Below, one piece after another: positions 57,114 to 64,000 of a stretch of DNA of 64,000 bases. The translations under genes were made by a program, and so were the position numbers. The notes under the pieces are model-generated. The model saw only the letters and a program-made list of their open reading frames with translations, was not told the DNA's origin and did not search any database. Source of the DNA: Saliniramus fredricksonii (GTDB lineage Bacteria; Pseudomonadota; Alphaproteobacteria; Rhizobiales; Beijerinckiaceae); contig NZ_FMBM01000001.1 of the NCBI RefSeq assembly GCF_900094735.1, positions 124,001 through 188,000 of the forward strand, read 5' to 3'. How positions within the stretch are numbered: position 1 is the first letter of the stretch; every line of letters starts with the position of its first letter.

Positions 57114-58832
57114 ATGGGCGAGGCGCATGCATTTTATGAATTTGCGATGGTTCTGGCCCTGGCCTCCGCCCTGGGGCTCATCGGCCTGCTCCTGAAGCAA
57201 CCCCTGGTCGTCGCCTTCATCGCCACCGGCATCATCGTCGGCCCGGATGTGCTCAATCTCGTAACGGAAGCAGAGGCCGTCGATCTTCTGGCCGAGATCG
57301 GCATCGCGGCCCTGCTCTTCCTCGTCGGGCTCAAGCTCGACGTGCATATCGTGCGCAAGCTCGGCGCCGTCTCCGTGGCGACGGGGCTGGGCCAGGTGAC
57401 CTTCACCGCCGTGTTCGGTTTCCTGATCTGCCTGATGCTGGGGCTCGATGTCATCACCAGCATCTATATCGGCGTGGCGCTGACCTTCTCCTCGACGATC
57501 ATCATCGTGAAGCTGCTCAGTGACAAGCGCGAGGTCGATTCGCTGCACGGGCGCATCGCCATCGGCTTCCTGATCGTGCAGGACATTGTCGTGGTGCTGG
57601 CCATGATCACGCTCTCGACCATCGGGGTCGGGGTGGGCGGATCGCAGGCGGGGCTCGGCATCGGCGGCGTTCTCGGCGCCGGCCTGCTGCTGGTGGGCGC
57701 GGTCGCCCTGTTCATCCGCTACATCGCCGAGCCGCTGATGAGCCGGATCGCACGCATGCCGGAACTGCTCGTCACCTTCGCCATCGCCTGGGCCGTCCTG
57801 TTTGCCGCGATCTGCGACTGGATCGGCCTCGGCAAGGAACTCGGCGGGCTGCTCGCCGGTGTCTCGCTGGCCACCACCTCCTATCGCGAAGCGATTGCCT
57901 CACGGCTGTCGAGCATGCGCGATTTCCTCCTGCTCTTCTTCTTCATCAATCTCGGCATGGGACTGAGCCTGAATGCGCTCGGCGACCAGCTTCCGGCGGC
58001 GGTGGCGCTCTCGCTCTTCGTGCTGATCGGCAACCCGCTGATCGTGATGGCGATCATGGGCTATATGGGCTACCGCAAGCGCACCGGGGTTCTGGCCGGC
58101 GTGACCGTGGCGCAGATCAGTGAATTCTCGCTGATCTTCATGGCCATGGGCGTGACGCTCGGCCATGTCTTCGATGCGGCGGTCGGGCTCGTCACCCTGG
58201 TCGGCCTCGTGACCATCACGCTCTCCACCTACATGATCCTTTATTCCCAGACGATCTATGGCTGGATCGAGCCGTGGATCGGCATGTTCGAGCGCGCGAA
58301 CCCGCATCGCGAGGATCACAGCGAAAGCAGCAAGAGCGCATCATACGACATCATCCTTTTTGGGCTGGGGCGCTACGGCACGCAATTGTCGCGCGTCATG
58401 CATGATGCGGGGGCAAAGGTGCTGGGCGTGGATTTCGACCCGGAAGCCGTTGCCGCATGGCGCAGGAATGGTCTGCCCGGCCTCTATGGCGATGCCGCCG
58501 ACCCGGAATTCGTCATCGGCCTGCCGCTGACGCGGGCACGCTGGCTGATCATCGCCACGCCGCATATCGGCCCCTCGGTGACGCATGAGGATGCGCGGCT
58601 GATCCTGATGGAAGAGGCGCGCAAGGCCGGGTTCAGCGGCAAGGTCGCGATCCGCGGGCACGGCCCCGAAGACAAGGCCATGCTCGAGAAAGCCGGTGCC
58701 GATCTCGTGCTCGACCCCTTCGCCGATGCCGCCGTGCGGGCCGGCGAGATCGTCGGATTCTGCCGCGAGGAGGTTCGGCAGGGTGGTAATATCAAGGGCG
58801 ATGAGGTGAAGGCACCTGAGGTCCCTGCCTGA
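57114..58832 (+). CDS. CPA2-family monovalent cation:proton antiporter with RCK/TrkA-N domain
   Basis: The protein has 572 residues. About 12 membrane helices (residues 1-390) begin with ALGLIGLLLKQPLVVAFIATGIIVGPD and include TFSSTIIIVKLLSDK and VAQISEFSLIFMAMG, as in KefB/KefC and YbaL. The cytoplasmic part (about 410-565) has the nucleotide-binding fold FGLGRYGTQLSRVMHDAG (GxGxxG) with the acidic VDFDPEAV end. It probably exchanges K+ or Na+ for protons. No TrkA-C domain is seen. The ATG at 57114 has GAGG upstream; an ATG at 57090 would add eight residues. The regulator ligand (NADH or glutathione) cannot be assigned. Confidence 0.9.
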   Translation: MGEAHAFYEFAMVLALASALGLIGLLLKQPLVVAFIATGIIVGPDVLNLVTEAEAVDLLAEIGIAALLFLVGLKLDVHIVRKLGAVSVATGLGQVTFTAVFGFLICLMLGLDVITSIYIGVALTFSSTIIIVKLLSDKREVDSLHGRIAIGFLIVQDIVVVLAMITLSTIGVGVGGSQAGLGIGGVLGAGLLLVGAVALFIRYIAEPLMSRIARMPELLVTFAIAWAVLFAAICDWIGLGKELGGLLAGVSLATTSYREAIASRLSSMRDFLLLFFFINLGMGLSLNALGDQLPAAVALSLFVLIGNPLIVMAIMGYMGYRKRTGVLAGVTVAQISEFSLIFMAMGVTLGHVFDAAVGLVTLVGLVTITLSTYMILYSQTIYGWIEPWIGMFERANPHREDHSESSKSASYDIILFGLGRYGTQLSRVMHDAGAKVLGVDFDPEAVAAWRRNGLPGLYGDAADPEFVIGLPLTRARWLIIATPHIGPSVTHEDARLILMEEARKAGFSGKVAIRGHGPEDKAMLEKAGADLVLDPFADAAVRAGEIVGFCREEVRQGGNIKGDEVKAPEVPA

Positions 58833-58919
58833 TCGACGGGCATCGCGCCTGTATTTTGAGCAGCCCTGCCGGCAAAACGCAGTTGCCGGGAGGGTGACGT
58901 AGCGCAATGCTCAAGCCCG

Positions 58920-59756
58920 ATGCTGATGACCCGTCCACCCTCCTCCCCGCGCCTGCCGCGCATGATTCGCGCCAATGGCGGCGTACGCCTCGCGATCGGC
59001 GCCGATCCGCGCCGGGGCGGGACGCCGATGCGCATCGCCGAGAGCGGTGGCTACCGGGTTCGCTTCCCGCGCGGGCGCATCTGCGAGGGTGTGTTCATCA
59101 ATACCGGCGGCGGCATGACCGGCGGCGACCGGCTCGGCATAGGCGTCACGCTCGCTGACGGCGCCGAGGCGACACTGACCACACAGGCCGCCGAAAAGAT
59201 CTATCGCAGCGATCACGACGATACCGAAATCACCGTCTCCCTCGATCTCGCCCCCGGGGCCGGCCTCGCCTGGCTGCCGCAGGAGCAGATCCTCTTCGAC
59301 GAGGCGCGTCTGCGCCGGCGTTTCGAGGTTGCCATGGCCGCAGATGCGCGGCTGATCCTGCTCGAATCGACGATCTTCGGACGCACCGCCATGGGCGAGA
59401 GCGTCAAGGCCGGGCGGTTTCGCGATTCCTGGCGGGTACGGCGGGCGGGCCGGCTGATCTTCGCCGAGGAGGTGCGGCTGGAAGATCCGATCACGCAGAC
59501 GCTCACCCGCGGCGCGGTGGCCGGCGGTGCGCATGCCTTCGCCAGCTGCCTGATCGTCACCCCCGATGCCGAGGCCCGGCTGGAGGAGGCCCGCGCCTGC
59601 CTCGCGGAGGCACCCTGCCCCTGCGGTGTGAGCGCGCTCGACGGTTTTCTCGTGGCCCGTTTTCTCAGCCATGACGCGCAGGCCCTGCGCGGGGCGCTGA
59701 TCCGTTTCGTCGAAGCCATGCGCGGGCAGATAATGCCGCGCAGCTGGATGATCTGA
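58920..59756 (+). CDS. ureD: Urease accessory protein UreD
   Basis: The protein has 278 residues. Conserved UreD/UreH segments are [45 protein letters not shown] and [13 protein letters not shown]. UreD is a scaffold that, with UreF and UreG, delivers nickel to apo-urease. No clear ribosome-binding site precedes the ATG at 58920, so the exact start is uncertain (58926 and 58962 are in-frame alternatives). It lies 11 bases before the fused urease gamma-beta gene, normal for a ure operon, but no other accessory gene is nearby. Confidence 0.93.
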   Translation: MLMTRPPSSPRLPRMIRANGGVRLAIGADPRRGGTPMRIAESGGYRVRFPRGRICEGVFINTGGGMTGGDRLGIGVTLADGAEATLTTQAAEKIYRSDHDDTEITVSLDLAPGAGLAWLPQEQILFDEARLRRRFEVAMAADARLILLESTIFGRTAMGESVKAGRFRDSWRVRRAGRLIFAEEVRLEDPITQTLTRGAVAGGAHAFASCLIVTPDAEARLEEARACLAEAPCPCGVSALDGFLVARFLSHDAQALRGALIRFVEAMRGQIMPRSWMI

Positions 59757-59767
59757 GGAGAAGATCG

Positions 59768-60388
59768 ATGCAATTGTCACCGCGCGAGAAGGACAAGCTC
59801 CTCGTCTCGATGGCCGCCATGGTAGCGCGTCGGCGGCTGGAGCGGGGGGTGAAGCTGAACTATCCGGAAGCGATCGCGCTGATCACGGATTACGTGGTCG
59901 AGGGCGCGCGCGACGGGCGCTCGGTGGCCGATCTGATGGAGGCGGGCGCACATGTGATCAGCGCCGATCAGGTCATGGACGGCATCGCCGGGATGATCCA
60001 CGACGTGCAGGTCGAGGCGACCTTCCCCGACGGCACAAAGCTCGTCACCGTGCACGACCCGATCCGGGGCGCGAGCGGCGCACTCCAGCCCGGCGCGGTG
60101 ACCACGCCGGAGGGTGATATCGAACTCAATGCCGGGCGCGAGACGGTGATGCTCAGCGTCTCCAATACCGGTGACCGACCGATCCAGGTCGGCTCGCATT
60201 ACCATTTCTACGAGACCAATCCCGGCCTCTCCTTCGCGCGCGAGAAAGCACGCGGCATGCGCCTCGACATCCCCGCCGGCTCCGCCGTGCGTTTCGAGCC
60301 GGGCCAGACCCGCAAGGTGACGCTGATCCCGGTCGCGGGCGATCGCAAGATCTACGGCTTCCGCCAGGAGGTGATGGGCGATCTGTGA
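59768..60388 (+). CDS. ureAB: Fused urease subunits gamma and beta
   Basis: The protein has 206 residues. Residues 1-100 are a complete gamma subunit ([65 protein letters not shown]). Residues 105-206 are a beta subunit ([59 protein letters not shown]), with the usual linker. Such fusions are known in some bacteria. GAGGAGA precedes the ATG. No ureC (nickel-binding alpha subunit) follows; the next gene is an SDR, so the operon looks split or incomplete. Confidence 0.94.
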   Translation: MQLSPREKDKLLVSMAAMVARRRLERGVKLNYPEAIALITDYVVEGARDGRSVADLMEAGAHVISADQVMDGIAGMIHDVQVEATFPDGTKLVTVHDPIRGASGALQPGAVTTPEGDIELNAGRETVMLSVSNTGDRPIQVGSHYHFYETNPGLSFAREKARGMRLDIPAGSAVRFEPGQTRKVTLIPVAGDRKIYGFRQEVMGDL

Positions 60389-60503
60389 TTCCTCGACCGG
60401 CGCCAATGCCAAAGCCGCCTCGTCGCCTTGCGCCCTTGACCAAGGGGCATCGGGCGTCAACTCTGCCGCGACGATCAACGGGTGAACGGCTGGGGAGGAC
60501 GGC

Positions 60504-61265
60504 ATGGATCTGGGCGCGCGGCTTGCGGGCAAGCATATCCTGATCACGGGAGCCTCATCCGGACTCGGCGCGCATTTCGCCATGCTCTGCGCCCGCCACG
60601 GCGCCCGTGTGACGGTGGGCGCGCGGCGCAAGGAGAAGCTCGACAGCCTCGTCGCCGAACTGGCATCCGCCGGTGCGGCATCGGCGCGCGCCGTCTCCCT
60701 CGACGTCACCGACGAAGCCTCCGTGAAAGCCTGCTTCGACGCGCTCGACGCGCCTCTCGACACGCTCGTCAACAATGCCGGCATCGCGCTCTCCTCCATG
60801 GCGATCGACACGCCGCTCGCCGATTTCGATGCGGTGATGGCGACCAATGTCCGCGGCGTCTTCGCCATGGCGCAGGAGGCCGGGCGGCGCTGGCGCGATG
60901 CAAGGCAGCCGGGCAACATCGTCAACATCGCCTCGATCCTCGGCCAGCGCGTTGCCGGCGGGGTGACCCCCTATGCGATCTCGAAAGCCGCCGTGAAACA
61001 GGCAACCCATGCGCTCGCCCTGGAATGGGCGCGGTTCGGCATCCGCGTCAACGCGCTGGCACCCGGCTATATCGAGACCGAGATCAACGCCGCATTCTTC
61101 GCCACGCCACCGGGCGAGGCGATGATCAAGCGCATTCCGATGCGTCGCCTGGGCAAGCCCGAGGATCTCGACGCCGCCTTTCTTCTGCTCGCCACCGATG
61201 CCTCGCCCTGGATGACGGGGACCTACCTCCCCGTTGATGGCGGGCATCTGTGTTCGGGCCTGTGA
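60504..61265 (+). CDS. Short-chain dehydrogenase/reductase
   Basis: The protein has 253 residues, classical SDR. The cofactor motif is TGASSGLGAHFA; NNAG is in TLVNNAGIAL; the catalytic Ser, Tyr and Lys are in NIASILG and YAISKAAVK. The C-terminus has PGYIETEIN and DGGHLCSGL. The residue pattern after the second strand (GARRKEKL) suggests NADP(H). GGGAGGA precedes the ATG. It is followed after 19 bases by an acyl-CoA dehydrogenase gene, so both may act on the same acyl compound, but the substrate is unknown. Confidence 0.92.
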   Translation: MDLGARLAGKHILITGASSGLGAHFAMLCARHGARVTVGARRKEKLDSLVAELASAGAASARAVSLDVTDEASVKACFDALDAPLDTLVNNAGIALSSMAIDTPLADFDAVMATNVRGVFAMAQEAGRRWRDARQPGNIVNIASILGQRVAGGVTPYAISKAAVKQATHALALEWARFGIRVNALAPGYIETEINAAFFATPPGEAMIKRIPMRRLGKPEDLDAAFLLLATDASPWMTGTYLPVDGGHLCSGL

Positions 61266-61284
61266 CCGACCAGGGAAACGCAAG

Positions 61285-62493
61285 ATGGACTTTCAGATTT
61301 CACCGCGGATCGAGGATTTCCGTGCCCGCATCGCCGCCTTCGTCGAGGAGGAACTGATCCCGCTCGAAGCGCGCGAAGACAGCTACGATGATCACGAGAA
61401 TATCCGCCTCGATCTCCTCGACCGTATGCGCGAGAAGGCGCGCGCGCAGGGCCTGTGGTGCCTCCAGCTCAAGCAGGAGACCGGCGGGCAGGATCTCGGC
61501 AGGATGGGCATGGCCGTGTGCTACGAGGCCATGAACCGCTCGATCTTCGGGCCCTGCGTGTTCAACTCCGCCGCCCCTGATGACGGCAACATGATGGTGC
61601 TTGAGCAGGTCGGCACCGATGATCAGAAGGAGCGCTGGCTCCAGCCGATCGTACAGGGCAAGGTGCGCTCGGCCTTCTCGATGACCGAACCCCATCCCGG
61701 CGGCGGCTCGGACCCCTCGATGATCCGCACCCGCGCGGAGAAACATGGCGACACCTACCGCATCTACGGCCATAAATGGTACATCACCGGCGCGGGCGTG
61801 GCCGATCACTTCATCCTGATGGCGCGCACCTCCGATGATCCCCGCTACGGCCTCACCGCCTTCCTGCACCACAAGGATGCGCCCGGCTGGGAGATCAGGC
61901 GCCGCATCCCGATCATGGGGCCGGAGGAGCATGGCGGGCATTGCGAGATCATCTATGACGGGCTCGAAATCCCGGCCAGGGACGTGCTGATGGAAGAGGG
62001 CCAGGGACTCAAGGTCACGCAGATTCGTCTCGGCCCGGCGCGCCTCACCCATTGCATGCGCTGGCTCGGCCTCGCCAAGCGCTGCGTCGAGATCGCGCGT
62101 GAATACGCCGCCGAGCGCGAGGGGTTCGGCATCAAGCTGAAGGATCGCGAGAGCGTGCAGCTGATGCTCGGCGGTCTCGCCATGAAGATCGAGATCGGCA
62201 GGCTTCTCGTCATGAAGGCCGCCTGGGCGCTGGATCAGGGCTCGTTCGCCCGCCAGGAAGTCTCGATGGCCAAGATCCAGGTCGCGAACGTCCTGCACGA
62301 AGCCGCCGATATCGCCATCCAGATCAACGGCGCGCGCGGCTATTCCAAGGATACCGTGCTCGAATGGATCTACCGCTACGCCCGCCAGGCGCGGCTGGTG
62401 GATGGCGCGGACGAAGTCCACCGCATGGTGCTCAACCGCTTCCTCGACAAGGAGGGCAGCGATTTCTGGAAGTGGCAGGTCGCTGATGGCTGA
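61285..62493 (+). CDS. Acyl-CoA dehydrogenase family protein
   Basis: The protein has 402 residues and an FAD-dependent acyl-CoA dehydrogenase fold. Signatures are FSMTEPHPGGGSDPSMIRT (FAD/substrate contact), the central beta domain with KWYITGAGVADHFILMART, and the C-terminal helices ending INGARGYSKDTVLEWIYRYARQARLVDGADEVHRM (in parts). The region EVHRMVLNRF is conserved in the family. It resembles ACAD10/11-like members that act on long or unusual acyl-CoAs; the catalytic base cannot be fixed by eye. AGGGAAA precedes the ATG. It converges on a LysE-type gene with six bases between stops. Confidence 0.9.
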   Translation: MDFQISPRIEDFRARIAAFVEEELIPLEAREDSYDDHENIRLDLLDRMREKARAQGLWCLQLKQETGGQDLGRMGMAVCYEAMNRSIFGPCVFNSAAPDDGNMMVLEQVGTDDQKERWLQPIVQGKVRSAFSMTEPHPGGGSDPSMIRTRAEKHGDTYRIYGHKWYITGAGVADHFILMARTSDDPRYGLTAFLHHKDAPGWEIRRRIPIMGPEEHGGHCEIIYDGLEIPARDVLMEEGQGLKVTQIRLGPARLTHCMRWLGLAKRCVEIAREYAAEREGFGIKLKDRESVQLMLGGLAMKIEIGRLLVMKAAWALDQGSFARQEVSMAKIQVANVLHEAADIAIQINGARGYSKDTVLEWIYRYARQARLVDGADEVHRMVLNRFLDKEGSDFWKWQVADG

Positions 62494-62499
62494 GCCTTT

Positions 62500-63090
62500 T
62501 TACAAGGCCGCGTAGGCCGCAAGCGCCACCACGGCGAGCATCGCGGCGGCCATGACGCCATTGATGGCGAATTGCACCCGGCGCGAGAGATCGAGCCGTC
62601 GCAGGGCGACGCCGGCCCAGAGCCAGCCGAAATGGATCGGGATCCAGATCGCGTTGATGATCAGGAATTTCAGCGCGATTTCGAGCCCCGTATGGCCCGG
62701 CAGGAAGGCGAAGCCGGAGAAGAAGGCGGTGTTGACCGCATAGGCCTTCGGATTGATCACCTGCAAGGCGATCCCCCCGAAGAATCCGGGCGCCTTCTGC
62801 GTCTCGATGAAGGCCACCTGCGCTCCCGCGAAGGCGATCCGCAGCGCGATATAGAGCAGATAGGCCACCGAGGCGACGAACAGCAACTGGCGGATTCGCG
62901 GCTCGGCCAGGACCAGCGCCGCGAGCCCGCTCACCACCGCGAGTGCGACGAGATTGGTTCCCACGAACAATCCCGCCAGATAACGCGTTCCTGCGCGATA
63001 GCCGTAGCCGGACCCTACTCCGGCGATTGAGAGCACGCCCGGACCCGGCGTGACGATCAGGAAGAATACGGCGGCGGCAAAGGTCAGCAT
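62500..63090 (-). CDS. LysE/RhtB-family amino-acid exporter
   Basis: The protein has 196 residues with six predicted membrane helices. It starts MLTFAAAVFFLIVTPGPGVLS, the TPGPG motif being the family hallmark, followed by GYRAGTRYLAGLFVGTNLVALAVVSGLAAL. Members export lysine, homoserine, threonine or other metabolites. The start at 63090 is preferred because it places TPGPG near the N-terminus; a longer in-frame reading is not membrane-like. No regulator gene of the LysG/LrhA type is beside it. Confidence 0.9.
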   Translation of the reverse strand: MLTFAAAVFFLIVTPGPGVLSIAGVGSGYGYRAGTRYLAGLFVGTNLVALAVVSGLAALVLAEPRIRQLLFVASVAYLLYIALRIAFAGAQVAFIETQKAPGFFGGIALQVINPKAYAVNTAFFSGFAFLPGHTGLEIALKFLIINAIWIPIHFGWLWAGVALRRLDLSRRVQFAINGVMAAAMLAVVALAAYAAL

Positions 63091-63319
63091 CTGGTTCCGT
63101 TTCTGCGGGCCGCTTTCCCGCGAGCACATGTTCGATGTCGCTGATGGCGCGCCTGCACGCGCCCATCCACCATCATGCCTCGGCATGCCGCCTCGCAGAA
63201 GCCCCGTTACCGCCATGTCGCGTATGTGCCCATGCCCATCCCCGCCCGTGCTGCCTCGGAACGGCGTAACCGGTCTCGGGCCGGATGACGTGACGGATGC
63301 TCAGCCGTCGCGGGAGGTT

Positions 63320-63841
63320 TCAGCGTCTGCGTTCGAGCCCGCCATAGAAGGGGCGCCCACGCAGGAATTCGATACTGCGTTGGAATAAGCCCGGCGGCGC
63401 CTTCTCCCAGCGCTGATGCAGCCATTCGAGATGCTCGTAGATCGTCATCCGTTCGCGACCGTTGCGCAGCTGCCAGATATATTCTTCGCAACGCGCGAAC
63501 AGCCGGACGAAAGTCGACCGCTCACTGTCCTTGAGGAGCTTCTCGTCGAAATCTCCATTGCGCAAACCGGCGGCGACGAACTCATAATGATTGAGGACAT
63601 CGCGAAGCGCATCACGCAGCTGGTCGTGATTGCCGTTGAGCCAAAGCGTCGGGCACTGGCCATTCTTGAGATGGGGTGCGATCAGATCACGCTGTCTGAT
63701 AAAGCGTTCGTTGCTGCTGGCGTTGAGGATCACGGTAATCGTATATTGCTTGCGCGATAGTATATGTGCGCGCCGCGCCGTATAGATCCAGCCGATCGTG
63801 GCGGCGCAAGCTCCGATAAGGATCGCGGTGGTTGGTTGCAT
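63320..63841 (-). CDS. DUF4760-like protein with one N-terminal membrane helix
   Basis: The protein has 173 residues. A hydrophobic segment (about 5-20, TAILIGACAATIGWIYTA) is followed by basic residues and a helical cytoplasmic domain containing LNHYEFVAAGLRNGDFDEKLLKDSERS, which resembles the DUF4760 family. Function unknown. No clear ribosome-binding site precedes the ATG at 63841. Codon use and lower GC near its start differ somewhat from neighbours. It may be an accessory gene. Confidence 0.65.
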   Translation of the reverse strand: MQPTTAILIGACAATIGWIYTARRAHILSRKQYTITVILNASSNERFIRQRDLIAPHLKNGQCPTLWLNGNHDQLRDALRDVLNHYEFVAAGLRNGDFDEKLLKDSERSTFVRLFARCEEYIWQLRNGRERMTIYEHLEWLHQRWEKAPPGLFQRSIEFLRGRPFYGGLERRR

Positions 63842-63921
63842 ATCGTTCAGGGCTGGTATTTCAGATCGGGACGTATTAAGCTATAAACTGCTTTTCAGCG
63901 TCCAATCAACAGGAGATTGCC

Positions 63922-63969
63922 ATGCGCCGTGAAAACGATCCTGGTTTCGGCATCAGATATCCGCTCTGA
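63922..63969 (+). CDS. Very small open frame (15 residues) with strong ribosome-binding site
   Basis: ATG at 63922 preceded by AGGAG with a 7-base spacer; the frame encodes MRRENDPGFGIRYPL and stops at 63967-63969. A 6-bp GC hairpin (63981-63986 with 63991-63996) follows and may be the start of a terminator cut off by the window end. It could be a real small protein, a leader peptide or chance. Confidence 0.25.
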   Translation: MRRENDPGFGIRYPL

Positions 63970-64000
63970 CGGGCGTGCCGGCCCGCTTTGGCGGGCTTAC

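Overview
The window is GC-rich DNA from an alphaproteobacterium, most likely of the order Hyphomicrobiales (Rhizobiales). The evidence is the gene order of the ribosomal cluster (adk between secY and rpsM, tRNA-Trp between tuf and secE, two tuf copies), a short-LID adenylate kinase, Omp25/Omp31-type beta-barrel proteins, and an Anbu-type proteasome homologue in its usual neighbourhood. The genus cannot be decided from the sequence alone.

Layout. 1-2009 (+): the end of one, and all of a second, NuoL/MrpD-type proton-conducting membrane subunit. 2016-2705 (-): a CBS-CBS-BON protein. 2928-6997 (-): a four-gene unit of circularly permuted ATP-grasp, alpha-E, transglutaminase-like and Anbu-type proteins, transcribed in that order. 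7349-8698 (+): a DEAD-box RNA helicase. 8928-42369 (-): one very large translation and transcription cluster, read from the right: tuf, tRNA-Trp, secE, nusG, rplK, rplA, rplJ, rplL, rpoB, rpoC, rpsL, rpsG, fusA, tuf, then the S10, spc and alpha operons to rplQ. 42608-44539: a CoA-transferase gene facing a TSUP permease gene. 44799-45089 (+): tRNA-Tyr and tRNA-Gly. 45340-48861 (+): ftsH and glmM. 49061-51844 (+): three consecutive outer-membrane beta-barrel genes. 52023-54940 (+): serC-serA, with argJ convergent. 56636-58832 (+): an AhpD-like protein and a CPA2 antiporter. 58920-60388 (+): ureD and a fused urease gamma-beta gene, with no ureC beside them. 60504-62493 (+): an SDR and an acyl-CoA dehydrogenase. 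62500-63841 (-): a LysE-family exporter and a DUF4760-like protein.

How the parts work together. Most of the window supplies ribosomal proteins, RNA polymerase core subunits, elongation factors and the SecYE translocon. The two tuf copies match over the whole coding sequence and diverge immediately outside it, the pattern expected from gene conversion. Many junctions inside the cluster carry GC-rich hairpins, and good sigma-70-like hexamers precede rpsL and rpsM, so the cluster is probably several transcription units.

The most interesting points are: (1) the Anbu/ATP-grasp/alpha-E/transglutaminase unit, which looks like a complete but functionally unresolved peptide-ligation and proteolysis system with its catalytic residues intact; (2) TTAA-N7-TTAA boxes, the known CtrA-site pattern, at similar distances upstream of the three outer-membrane genes (two exact, one with a single mismatch); (3) a structured leader before serC that resembles the alphaproteobacterial serC leader; and (4) a urease fragment lacking the catalytic subunit. 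No prophage, insertion sequence, CRISPR array or rRNA gene was seen.
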